Below the pieces are notes generated by a model that worked only from the letters and a program-made list of their open reading frames with translations, did no database searches and was not told where the DNA came from. Both the position numbers and the translations under genes were made by a program. Below are positions 25,544 to 33,286 of a stretch of DNA of 33,488 bases, in pieces (position 1 is the first letter of the stretch; each line of letters opens with the position of its first letter). Origin of the DNA: Isobaculum melis (GTDB lineage Bacteria; Bacillota; Bacilli; Lactobacillales; Carnobacteriaceae); assembly GCF_900111355.1 (NCBI RefSeq), contig NZ_FOHA01000022.1:1-33488 (forward strand), read 5' to 3'.

Positions 25544-26407
25544 TTAGAATAGTAATTCGCGGATATAATCAACAGGCATTTCTTGTCCTGTCCACATTTC
25601 AAAGGCAGCAGCGCCTTGCCATAACATCATCCCTAAACCATTAACCGTTTTACAGCCTTGTTCTTTTGCTAAAGCTAATAATTTTGTTTCACTTGGTACA
25701 TAAACAACATCTGCAACAACCAATTCAGGACGTAGCATTGTTGAATCAGTAATCAAGCTTTGATTTTGTAAAGGCTTCATACCAACACCAGTTGCATTGA
25801 CAAAAATTGCACTTTCCGCAATTTCTTTGCGCAAAGCATCTTGATTATCTAAATCAAATAAAGTTGCTTTACAATCTGTTTTTTCATTAATCATTTTAAC
25901 CGTACGTGCTGCATTTTCATAAAAAGCATCTTGACGATTAAAGATAGCAATTTCCTTCACACCATCTAAAGCAGCTTGAATACAAATCGCAGTTGCAGCA
26001 CCACCAGCACCACAAATCGTCATTTTTTCTCCAACGATATTCACATCAGATTGCTTCAAACCACTCATGAAGCCAGTACCGTCAGTAATATGTCCTGTTA
26101 AAACACCCTGATCATTCACAATTGTATTGACAGCCCCAACCATTTCAGCAGCTGGAGATAAATGATCTAAATAAGGAATCACAGCTTGTTTATTTGGCAT
26201 TGAAACATTTGAACCACGTAAACCTAACGCTTTAATTCCTTTAATCGCATCCGGTAGCTCATCATTTCCGACTTCAAAGGCAAGATAAGCATAATCTAAA
26301 CCTAATTTTGCAAAAGCTTCGTTGTGCATGGTAGGTGATAAGCTGTGTCTGATTGGGGTAGCAATTAAACCAATTAATTCTGTGTGTCCTGTAATTCTTT
26401 CTGTCAT
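25544..26407 (-). CDS. aroE: quinate/shikimate dehydrogenase (YdiB-like AroE)
   Basis: The 287-aa enzyme belongs to the shikimate dehydrogenase family and looks closer to E. coli YdiB than to biosynthetic AroE. Substrate-site residues are SLS (22-24), Lys 73 in SMPNK and Asp 109 in ITDGTGF. The nucleotide motif GAGGAA (133-138) is followed by FNRQD with Asp 160. An Asp there matches YdiB Asp 158 and suggests NAD use, whereas NADP enzymes carry a basic residue. The end LGMMLWQGAAAFEMWTGQ is also YdiB-like. AAGGAGG lies before the ATG. It would oxidise shikimate to 3-dehydroshikimate and quinate to 3-dehydroquinate. In E. coli ydiB is also adjacent to aroD. A second, biosynthetic aroE is expected elsewhere. 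Confidence 0.9.
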   Translation of the reverse strand: MTERITGHTELIGLIATPIRHSLSPTMHNEAFAKLGLDYAYLAFEVGNDELPDAIKGIKALGLRGSNVSMPNKQAVIPYLDHLSPAAEMVGAVNTIVNDQGVLTGHITDGTGFMSGLKQSDVNIVGEKMTICGAGGAATAICIQAALDGVKEIAIFNRQDAFYENAARTVKMINEKTDCKATLFDLDNQDALRKEIAESAIFVNATGVGMKPLQNQSLITDSTMLRPELVVADVVYVPSETKLLALAKEQGCKTVNGLGMMLWQGAAAFEMWTGQEMPVDYIRELLF

Positions 26408-26422
26408 GATCGTAATTCCTCC

Positions 26423-28441
26423 TTAGAATTGTTCTTGCATATTTTTCTGTGCATCCACTTGATGAACAGTTGTGAGTATATCTCTAGCTTCTCTTGCCCC
26501 TTCATAAATACGACGTGCAAGCTTACTATCTCCAATATTAGCAATTGTTGCACCTGTTTCAGCGCCAAAAGCGGTTAATTGTTCCATTAAAGGATTATCA
26601 GCCTTCATTCCTAAACAAACAAAGCCTAAATCAAATGGAATCGCCATTTCTTCGCCATCACGCATCACTTTGAAATGATCATTTGTTACTTCAGTTAACG
26701 CAGTATTCGTATAAACATTTACCCCATGCTTTTCAATAATATCCAGCATAGAAATTCTAGTAATCATATCAAGATCTTTCCCAAGCGCCGGTTGCATCTC
26801 TACAATACTAACAGATGCCGCACCACGCTCTGCGTAATATTCTACAACATCTAGCCCAACAGCACCACCACCAATAACAGCAATATGCTTTCCTTCGAAC
26901 TCTTGGAAATCTTCCATATTGTGTAATAAATCAAAGATTGAGTAGACCTGACGATCTGGTAATGCTAAGGTTTCATGTAAGCCTGAAATTGGTGGTAATA
27001 AAGGCTTCGCACCAGTTGCATTAACAACTAAATCTGGATTTAACTGTTGGATAGTTGCTAAATCAGCACGTGTATTTAAATGAATCGTTAAGCTAGGACA
27101 TTCTTTTGCTCTTGCTTCTAAATAAGTGACATAATCATCAATTCGCTTCTTATCTGGTAAACGGGCAATTTCCCGAGCTAAACCACCAAGATAAGGCTTC
27201 TCTTCAAATAAAGTCACTGTTGCACCAATTTCAGCAGCAGAAGTTGCAGCTTCAAGAGCGGTTGTACCGCCACCAATCACCACCATTTGTAAGTCATGCT
27301 TAATTTGCTCTTCTTTATAAGCATCCTCATGAATCACATCTGGATTAACTGTACAGCGGACTGGACGAGACTTAGCAATTCGATGATCGGCACAACCAAT
27401 ATTACATGAAATACATTTACGCAATAAATGCTCTTGATTTTGCGCCACTTTATTGACCCAGTTTGGCTCAGCAATCAAGCCACGTCCCATAGCTAATAAA
27501 TCAGCATCTCCTCTGGCTAAAATATCATTGGCTACTTTTGGAGAACGAATATTACCAGATGTAACGGTCACTTTGCCAAATCTTTCTTTGACAGCTTTGG
27601 CCATATAAGAACGCCAACCATCAGCCAAGTTCATTTGATCAATTTGATATTGAATACTATCATTTAAAGCCGCAGAAACATTTAAAATATCCACTTCATC
27701 TGCAAAATAACTTAATAAATCCATAGTTTCTTCTAAGGTATTGCCACCCTCAAGCATTTCATCCGCACTAAATCTGAGACAAATAGGGAAGAATGGTCCC
27801 ACTGCTTGACGCACTTCTTCAACAATCAACTTGGCAAAGCGTGCACGATTTTCAGGGCTTCCACCAAATTCATCCGTTCGGACATTATATAATGGAGATA
27901 GAAATTGACTAACCAAGTAAGAATGTCCTGCATGGATTTCGATACAGTCAAAGCCAGCACGTTGCGCGCGATTTGCAGCTTCTCCATATTTTTTCACAAT
28001 GGCCAAAATTTCTTCCTTTTCAAGTGGGCGAGGAACAGCATTTCCTTTTTTAGAAGGAATATTAGAGGCAGAAACAGGTTGATTGCCTTCTAACCTTAAG
28101 CCATATGCTGAAGCCCCAGCATGGTTAATTTGGACAGAAGTACAAGCCCCATAAGCATGCATTGTTTCATTAAACTTCCATAAACCAGGAATATATTGAT
28201 CATTGTCAATTCGAAGCTGAGTCGTGCCATTTGTTCCCATGGGAAAATCTACACAAGCATTTTCTAAGGTAATGAGCCCTGTTCCACCTTTCGCTCGTTG
28301 TCGATAATATTCAATATGTTCATTATTGAAAGAACCATCCATATTGGCAAAATTTGTTCCCATTGGTGGCATAATGACACGGTTTTTTAATGTCATCCGT
28401 TTGATCGTTAATGGTTTAAAAATTTCTGGATATTGATTCAT
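26423..28441 (-). CDS. FMN/4Fe-4S/FAD ene-reductase (2-enoate reductase/dienoyl-CoA reductase family)
   Basis: The 672-aa flavoenzyme has an Old Yellow Enzyme-type FMN barrel (about 1-340) with HAGHSYLVSQFLSP and NVRTDEFGGSPENRARF. An iron-sulfur motif follows with Cys 343, 346, 350 and 363, then an FAD/NAD domain with VVIGGG (387-392) and a second VIGGGAVG near 530. Such enzymes pass electrons from NAD(P)H to an activated C=C bond. It is first in the aroE-MFS-aroD-MFS unit. 3-Dehydroshikimate is an enone, so it is a chemically sensible substrate. GGAGGTATCACA precedes ATG 28441; the frame from 28471 starts before that site. It is often auto-named NADH oxidase. Family is sure, substrate inferred. 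Confidence 0.9.
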   Translation of the reverse strand: MNQYPEIFKPLTIKRMTLKNRVIMPPMGTNFANMDGSFNNEHIEYYRQRAKGGTGLITLENACVDFPMGTNGTTQLRIDNDQYIPGLWKFNETMHAYGACTSVQINHAGASAYGLRLEGNQPVSASNIPSKKGNAVPRPLEKEEILAIVKKYGEAANRAQRAGFDCIEIHAGHSYLVSQFLSPLYNVRTDEFGGSPENRARFAKLIVEEVRQAVGPFFPICLRFSADEMLEGGNTLEETMDLLSYFADEVDILNVSAALNDSIQYQIDQMNLADGWRSYMAKAVKERFGKVTVTSGNIRSPKVANDILARGDADLLAMGRGLIAEPNWVNKVAQNQEHLLRKCISCNIGCADHRIAKSRPVRCTVNPDVIHEDAYKEEQIKHDLQMVVIGGGTTALEAATSAAEIGATVTLFEEKPYLGGLAREIARLPDKKRIDDYVTYLEARAKECPSLTIHLNTRADLATIQQLNPDLVVNATGAKPLLPPISGLHETLALPDRQVYSIFDLLHNMEDFQEFEGKHIAVIGGGAVGLDVVEYYAERGAASVSIVEMQPALGKDLDMITRISMLDIIEKHGVNVYTNTALTEVTNDHFKVMRDGEEMAIPFDLGFVCLGMKADNPLMEQLTAFGAETGATIANIGDSKLARRIYEGAREARDILTTVHQVDAQKNMQEQF

Positions 28442-28598
28442 TGTGATACCTCCAATTTTATTTATGTGCAATTTATCACAAATGACATTGTGCGTTACTT
28501 CACAATATAAATATAAACTGTTTTAATAAATAAATCTAATGCATGTTTTTGTGTTTATTGATAGAATAAAACTATAGATTAAAAAAGGAGAGCAAAAA
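28442..28598. promoter_or_regulatory. divergent control region with LysR-type half sites
   Basis: Overlapping dyads TGTG-N8-CACA (28465-28480) and CACAA-N6-TTGTG (28477-28492) lie upstream of the ene-reductase gene and could be LysR-regulator binding sites. A further TTCACAATATAAATATAAA stretch follows. The rest is A/T-rich. The ribosome-binding site AAAGGAGAG for the LysR gene lies at 28584-28592. Confidence 0.55.
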
Positions 28599-29504
28599 AT
28601 GAATTTAAAACAACTGAATTATTTCAAGGTATTAGCAGAAACCGAGCATATGACACAGGCGGCTGAAATTCTCTCCATTACACAGCCTAGCTTAAGCCAT
28701 TCAATGGCAGAATTAGAAAAAGAGCTGGGCACCTTTTTATTTGAAAAACAAGGAAGAAATATTCGGTTAACCAAATATGGTCGTTTTTTTCTAAATTATG
28801 TAGAACGTTCTTTAAAGGAATTAGAAATGGGGGAGCAGGCGCTTAAGGAATTGACCAGTCCAGATGAAGGACATATTGATTTTGCCTTTATTTATACAGT
28901 AGGACCGCATCTAGCCCCCCTGCTTTTAAAGGAATTTAAAGCAAATAAGCAACATGAAAAAATATCATTTTCATTGAGCCAAGGCAATACCAAAAATATT
29001 GTGAAAGAACTAAAAGAAGAAAAAATTGATATTGCCATTTGTTCCATGATTGTTCCTGATGATGCCATTCAATTTGAACCAATTGTAGAGCAGGAAATTG
29101 TGTTACTTGTACCACTAGATCATCCATTGGCAAAATATGATGAAGTTTCTTTAGCTGAAACAGCAGGTTATCCCTTTATTGCATTTAATCAAAAAAGTGG
29201 TATTCGCCCGATTATTGATAAAATGCTAGCAGAAGTGGATGTCACGCCCGATATTGTCTATGAAGTAGAGGAAGATCATACAATGGCAGGATTTGTTGCA
29301 TTTGGTTATGGGATTGCAATTATGCCAAGGCTCGTAGCGCTTAGTCACTATCAAGTAAAAGCAATTAATATAACAAACCCAACATATGAAAGGTATCTCT
29401 ATATAGCGAATTTGAAGCATCATTATTTATCGCCAGCTACAAGAAGATTTCGAGATTTTTTAGTTGATTACGGAGAAAAGAATTTGAAAATCAAAAAAGG
29501 TTAA
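28599..29504 (+). CDS. LysR-family regulator of the shikimate cluster (QuiR-like)
   Basis: The 301-aa protein has an N-terminal LysR winged helix (MNLKQLNYFKVLAETEHMTQAAEILSITQPSLSHSMAELE, written here across the first 41 residues in two 20-residue parts: helix entry to residue 20, recognition helix from 21) and a periplasmic-binding-like effector domain. It is transcribed away from the ene-reductase/aroE/aroD unit, the usual layout for a LysR activator and its target. The nearest known analogue I recall is Listeria QuiR, which responds to shikimate and controls quinate/shikimate genes. That parallel is from memory, not a search. AAAGGAGAG precedes the ATG, and a bidirectional terminator follows. 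Confidence 0.88.
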   Translation: MNLKQLNYFKVLAETEHMTQAAEILSITQPSLSHSMAELEKELGTFLFEKQGRNIRLTKYGRFFLNYVERSLKELEMGEQALKELTSPDEGHIDFAFIYTVGPHLAPLLLKEFKANKQHEKISFSLSQGNTKNIVKELKEEKIDIAICSMIVPDDAIQFEPIVEQEIVLLVPLDHPLAKYDEVSLAETAGYPFIAFNQKSGIRPIIDKMLAEVDVTPDIVYEVEEDHTMAGFVAFGYGIAIMPRLVALSHYQVKAINITNPTYERYLYIANLKHHYLSPATRRFRDFLVDYGEKNLKIKKG

Positions 29505-29615
29505 TAGATTGTAAAAAATGAATACCAACCAAATACCGTGGAAAACAGTCAAAGTGATTTAACTTTACAATTATTAATTAGTTGTATTTTCGTGATTGTA
29601 AAAAATAGCTGTAAT

Positions 29616-29651
29616 AAAAAGGACTCGAGAAATTTTTCTCAAGTCCTTTTT
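29616..29651. terminator. bidirectional terminator between the LysR gene and rodA
   Basis: AAAAAGGACTCGAGAA (29616-29631) pairs with the segment ending at 29651, with one internal mismatch. The A-rich left arm and T-rich right arm suit termination both ways between the convergent genes. Confidence 0.85.
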
Positions 29652-29696
29652 ATTCTATTTAGTGAACTGATGCGCGATTTTATTTAACCAAAAAGT

Positions 29697-30842
29697 TTAA
29701 AATAATTGATGTTTTTTGGAAAAAGGATACTCTTTATGCTGATAGTTCATAGCCAATACTAAACCAGTAGCAATCATATTCCCTAAAAGCGAAGAACCGC
29801 CATAGCTAATAAAAGGAAGTGGAATACCAGTGACAGGTAAAATCCCAATCGTCATGCCAATATTTTCAAAAATATGAAAGCAAATTAACATCACAGTACC
29901 AGTAACAATATAGCTATAAAACTCATTTTTAGTCCCAAATATTGTGACAATAAAACGATAAATTAAAACAAAATATAAAAGCAATAACAAGCAACCGCCA
30001 ATAAAACCAAAATTCTCCCCAATAACAGTAAAAATAAAATCTGTATGATTTTCTGGTACGACCACCTCAGAGACCGCCAAGCCTTTACCAAACATTCCCC
30101 CAGAACCAATCGCTTTTAGACTTTGGGTTAACTGATAAGAATTACCCGACATATCCGAATAAGGATTCAGCCAAGTGTCGACCCGGTCAAATTGATAAGC
30201 ATGAAAACCAATCTTATATAACCACTCACGATGAGCTAAAACTAAGTAAAAAAGTCCACCAAAAATTGAAAAAAATGAAGCGAAAATAGGAAATAGTAAT
30301 TTCCAAGTGATACCAGAAACTAGCGTAATTCCAGCAATTAAGGCTAAAAAAACAATGGTTGTGCCTAGGTCAGGCTGTAACATGACCAAGACAATAGGAA
30401 CCAAACTAATCACTCCAATTTTCAACAATAAGAAACTATCAGATTTAAATGTCCGGTTCAAATAAGCTCGATTATGGGCAGTGACAACCCTTGCCAAAAA
30501 GATAATCAGCGCTAGTTTCATCACTTCAGAGGTTTGAAAGTTCATGATTCCAAGATTAATCCATCTCTTAGCGCCACCAATCGTTGTACCGAAGAAAAGA
30601 ACGATAATTAATAAAAAAATACCTAGAAGATAAGCATAAGGTGCAATTTTCCAAAGCTTTTCATCATTAAATTGCATTAATAAAATAATGGCAATACTCC
30701 CTATTATGTACCAAATTAACTGCATTTTCACATAGTATAAGGTATGTGTTGCTGCATAAATTGCTAGACAGCTGATTAAGCAAAAGCAGATTAATAAAAT
30801 CGCAATCCCCCAATTTTGTTCGACATTCTTTATTTTTTTCAT
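29697..30842 (-). CDS. rodA: SEDS-family peptidoglycan glycosyltransferase, RodA type
   Basis: The 381-aa protein has about ten membrane segments and SEDS-family motifs: AKRWINLG, FQTSEVMKLALI, LQPDLGTTIVF, GSGGMFGKGL, VPENHTDFIFTVIGENFGFIG and the C-terminal LPVTGIPLPFISYGGSS. The Asp in HTDFIF corresponds to the catalytic Asp of RodA/FtsW enzymes, which polymerise lipid II into glycan strands. The overall length and short termini fit RodA better than FtsW. AGAGGGGTG precedes the ATG. It is alone on the minus strand, and a small secreted protein gene lies divergently upstream. Several rodA/ftsW paralogues are common in this group, so this may be a secondary copy. Confidence 0.9.
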   Translation of the reverse strand: MKKIKNVEQNWGIAILLICFCLISCLAIYAATHTLYYVKMQLIWYIIGSIAIILLMQFNDEKLWKIAPYAYLLGIFLLIIVLFFGTTIGGAKRWINLGIMNFQTSEVMKLALIIFLARVVTAHNRAYLNRTFKSDSFLLLKIGVISLVPIVLVMLQPDLGTTIVFLALIAGITLVSGITWKLLFPIFASFFSIFGGLFYLVLAHREWLYKIGFHAYQFDRVDTWLNPYSDMSGNSYQLTQSLKAIGSGGMFGKGLAVSEVVVPENHTDFIFTVIGENFGFIGGCLLLLLYFVLIYRFIVTIFGTKNEFYSYIVTGTVMLICFHIFENIGMTIGILPVTGIPLPFISYGGSSLLGNMIATGLVLAMNYQHKEYPFSKKHQLF

Positions 30843-30980
30843 AAAACACCCCTCTTTTTTTAGTCGTTACGCTTAATAATAAAAAGAGGAAATTAATAAA
30901 GTATTAAGTTTTTGTTAGAAAGGATTTAAAACTGAGATGTTGCTAAGAAAAAAATTGTTTTTTACTAATAATTTTTATCA

Positions 30981-31010
30981 TTGTAATGCTATTTGTTCTT
31001 TTGATATAAT
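30981..31010 (+). promoter_or_regulatory. promoter of the small secreted protein gene
   Basis: TTGTAA (30981-30986), an 18-base spacer and an extended -10 TGATATAAT (31002-31010) lie 28 bases upstream of the start codon. Confidence 0.6.
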
Positions 31011-31037
31011 AAGGTGATACATAAGAAGGAGAGCGGA

Positions 31038-31475
31038 ATGATGAGGGAAAGTAGAGTAGTTTTAATTGTGATGATTGTTTTGGTATCAACACTTGTTCGT
31101 TCTAGCAATGTATTTGCTGAATCTAAATTATTTTATAATACTATTTATGCAAAAAAACAGAAAGAGGTGAATCTAGCCGATTCTGACTTGAAAGTCTCAT
31201 CAGATGATTTAATAGATGAACCAAAAATAACAGAAAAAACAGAGCAGACGGAACCAGTAGCCATACCATCAAATCATACGCTGTTGCATATCTATACAAA
31301 AGCAACGGTTTCAGAGTTTCAAAATGAGATATTGAAAAAAGAAAATCATGCTCCTTCTAACCTCCTTAAAACTAGTGGGAAAGTTACTTATCTAGCAAGT
31401 ATGATAGGCGTTATTTTAATCGGTGGTACAAGTATTGCTTATTTTTCTAATAGAGTAAAAAAAGAAAAAAATTAG
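31038..31475 (+). CDS. small secreted protein with C-terminal anchor and degenerate LPXTG-like motif
   Basis: I do not recognise the family. The 145-aa product has an N-terminal signal peptide (hydrophobic 7-20, likely cut after VFA at 27). The middle is polar and acidic, rich in Lys, Glu and Thr (about 40-105). The C-terminus is like a sorting signal: LLKTSG (109-114), a hydrophobic stretch (YLASMIGVILIGGTSIAYF) and a charged tail NRVKKEKN. The motif is not LPXTG; proline is replaced by leucine and the TG is split. It may therefore stay membrane-bound or use an unusual sortase. AAGGAGAG precedes ATGs at 31038 and 31041. It is divergent from rodA, hinting at a surface role. Confidence 0.75.
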   Translation: MMRESRVVLIVMIVLVSTLVRSSNVFAESKLFYNTIYAKKQKEVNLADSDLKVSSDDLIDEPKITEKTEQTEPVAIPSNHTLLHIYTKATVSEFQNEILKKENHAPSNLLKTSGKVTYLASMIGVILIGGTSIAYFSNRVKKEKN

Positions 31476-31521
31476 TTTAATAGTTATCATTTCTACAAAT
31501 AGAATAAAAAGTCAATTTAAT

Positions 31522-31572
31522 AAAAGTACTCTTCATCTAATAGATACGCAAAAAGATGAAGTGAGCTTTTTA
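31522..31572 (+). terminator. terminator after the small secreted protein gene
   Basis: AAAAG and TTCATCT arms (31522-31538) pair with AGATGAA and CTTTT arms (31554-31571) around an internal mismatch bulge and a loop of about 15 bases, followed by T-rich sequence. Confidence 0.65.
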
Positions 31573-31625
31573 TTTGCTTATTCTATTTTGAATGCGACAA
31601 ATAAAAGCTATCTAAACATCTTCTA

Positions 31626-31654
31626 TTGACTAATGGCTAAATTTCCTGTATATT
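31626..31654 (+). promoter_or_regulatory. mnmE promoter
   Basis: TTGACT (31626-31631), a 17-base spacer and TATATT (31649-31654) preceded by TG make a good vegetative promoter. It leaves a leader of about 125 bases before mnmE. Confidence 0.75.
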
Positions 31655-31669
31655 TTGTGCGAGTAGGAA

Positions 31670-31792
31670 ATGAATAAAATTACGTATGAAACAAGTGATA
31701 TAAGTAGTCAAAGTGCTGAAATCACTCCTTATAAACAAGGGGTGGAGTGGGCACTTTTTTGTTGCAAAAAAATAAATGAGGTGAAAACATGA
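31670..31792 (+). CDS. possible 40-aa leader ORF overlapping the mnmE start
   Basis: An ATG frame of 40 codons fills the mnmE leader. It begins [14 protein letters not shown], passes through the terminator-like hairpin, and its TGA overlaps the mnmE ATG as ATGA. AGG lies only three bases before its ATG, so translation is doubtful. If translated, ribosomes would unfold the hairpin and couple translation to mnmE. I do not recognise the peptide; it may be chance. Confidence 0.25.
   Translation: MNKITYETSDISSQSAEITPYKQGVEWALFCCKKINEVKT
31710..31760 (+). terminator. terminator-like hairpin in the mnmE leader
   Basis: AAAGTGC (31710-31716) pairs with GCACTTT (31751-31757). Inside, CACTCC (31723-31728) can pair with GGAGTG (31744-31749), or ACTCCTT (31724-31730) with AAGGGGT (31737-31743). 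Six T follow (31755-31760). It lies between the mnmE promoter and start codon, so attenuation is likely. The inducing signal is unknown. Confidence 0.65.
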
Positions 31793-33177
31793 GTTTAGAA
31801 TTTGATACGATTGCTGCGATTTCAACCCCACCAGGTGAAGGGGCGATTGCAATTGTGCGACTAAGTGGAGCAGAGGCTTTTGAGATTGCTGACCGTGTTT
31901 ATCGTTCAGGCAGTAAAAAAATCAAGCAGGTCCCTAGTCATACGATTCATTATGGACATATTGTGGATCCAAATACAGAAGAGATTGCGGATGAAGTGAT
32001 GGTTTCTGTGATGCAAGGCCCTAAAACCTTTACCAGAGAAGATGTTGTGGAAATTAACTGTCATGGTGGGATTGTTTCTGTGAACCAAGTCTTACAGCTT
32101 TTATTAAGTCATGGGGCGCGTCTAGCCGAACCAGGAGAATTTACCAAAAGAGCCTTTTTAAACGGTCGAATTGATTTATCTCAAGCAGAAGCCGTGATGG
32201 ATTTAATTCGGGCAAAAACAGACCGTGCAATGCATGTTGCTTTAAGTCAGCTTGATGGCAATTTATCTACTTTGATTCGGAATTTACGAGGAATTATCTT
32301 AGACACTTTAGCGCAGGTGGAAGTGAATATTGACTATCCAGAGTATGATGATGTAGAAGAAATGACCACAAAATTGCTGAAAGAAAAAGCCGTCCAAGTA
32401 CGAGGCAATATTGCACAATTATTAGAAACAGCTAAACAAGGAAAAATTTTACGCGAAGGCTTAGCGACTGCGATTATTGGTCGCCCAAATGTAGGAAAAT
32501 CCAGCTTGTTGAACCATTTGCTACAAGAAGAAAAAGCAATTGTTACGGATATTGCTGGTACAACCCGCGATGTGATTGAAGAATATGTCAATGTTCAAGG
32601 TGTGCCATTGAAGCTGATTGACACTGCTGGGATTCGTGAAACAGAGGATTTAGTAGAACAAATTGGTGTGGAACGCAGCCGTAAAGCTTTAGCAGAAGCT
32701 GATTTAGTGCTGCTTGTCTTTAATCAAAATGAGCCCTTAACATCAGAAGATAGGGCGTTAATTGAAGCAACAAATGAGAGCAATCGGATTGTCATTTTAA
32801 ATAAAATGGATTTAGAGAATCAATTAGATGTGGCGCAATTAGAACAAGTTGTTGACCCATCAAGTATTGTGAGGACTTCTTTGCTTTCCCAAGCTGGTGT
32901 CAAAGAATTGGAAGGTAAAATTGCGGCACTCTTCTTCTCTGGTCAAACTGGAGAGAAAGATGCAACCTATGTATCTAATGTGCGTCATATTGCTTTATTA
33001 AACCAAGCGATGGCTGCTTTAGATGAAGTAGTAGTAGGAATTGATGCGGAGATGCCGGTCGATTTGGTGCAAATTGATATGACAAGATGTTGGGATTTAC
33101 TAGGAGAAATTACTGGAGATAGTGTGCAGGATGAGTTATTAACGCAGCTATTTAGCCAATTTTGTTTAGGAAAATAA
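31789..33177 (+). CDS. mnmE: tRNA uridine-5-carboxymethylaminomethyl modification GTPase MnmE
   Basis: The 462-aa GTPase works with MnmG to modify U34 of certain tRNAs. The N-terminal folate-binding domain (about 1-120, [20 protein letters not shown]) is followed by a helical domain. The inserted G domain has GRPNVGKS (231-238), DIAGTTRD (254-261), DTAG (278-281) and NKMD. The C-terminal FCLGK ending supplies the catalytic cysteine. Length is normal and the frame is intact. GAGGTG precedes the ATG. In B. subtilis mnmE follows jag directly; here about 26 kb separates them. mnmG is not seen downstream within the window, where an IS element begins. Confidence 0.97.
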   Translation: MSLEFDTIAAISTPPGEGAIAIVRLSGAEAFEIADRVYRSGSKKIKQVPSHTIHYGHIVDPNTEEIADEVMVSVMQGPKTFTREDVVEINCHGGIVSVNQVLQLLLSHGARLAEPGEFTKRAFLNGRIDLSQAEAVMDLIRAKTDRAMHVALSQLDGNLSTLIRNLRGIILDTLAQVEVNIDYPEYDDVEEMTTKLLKEKAVQVRGNIAQLLETAKQGKILREGLATAIIGRPNVGKSSLLNHLLQEEKAIVTDIAGTTRDVIEEYVNVQGVPLKLIDTAGIRETEDLVEQIGVERSRKALAEADLVLLVFNQNEPLTSEDRALIEATNESNRIVILNKMDLENQLDVAQLEQVVDPSSIVRTSLLSQAGVKELEGKIAALFFSGQTGEKDATYVSNVRHIALLNQAMAALDEVVVGIDAEMPVDLVQIDMTRCWDLLGEITGDSVQDELLTQLFSQFCLGK

Positions 33178-33286
33178 GAAAGACTAACTATATAAAGTCA
33201 AGCCAATATACTGAAAAATGAGTAAGCAGAATAATAGAAATAAGTGCACAACAAATAGACCTTGCTAAGCAATAATTTAAATTGTT
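33178..33286. other. gap between mnmE and the IS110-type gene
   Basis: This 109-bp A/T-rich stretch has no gene. It should contain the boundary of the insertion element beyond the transposase stop. No terminal inverted repeat is evident, which is normal for the IS110 family, so the exact end cannot be placed. Confidence 0.5.

Noticed and set aside
29507-29606. 13-base direct repeat GATTGTAAAAAAT in the gap after the LysR gene
   Set aside because: Two A/T-rich copies in an A/T-rich gap can arise by chance and bound no gene.
31700-31760. T-box riboswitch in the mnmE leader
   Set aside because: GGGGTGGAGTGGG only loosely resembles the T-box sequence AGGGTGGNACCGCG, the leader is too short, and mnmE is not an aminoacyl-tRNA gene.
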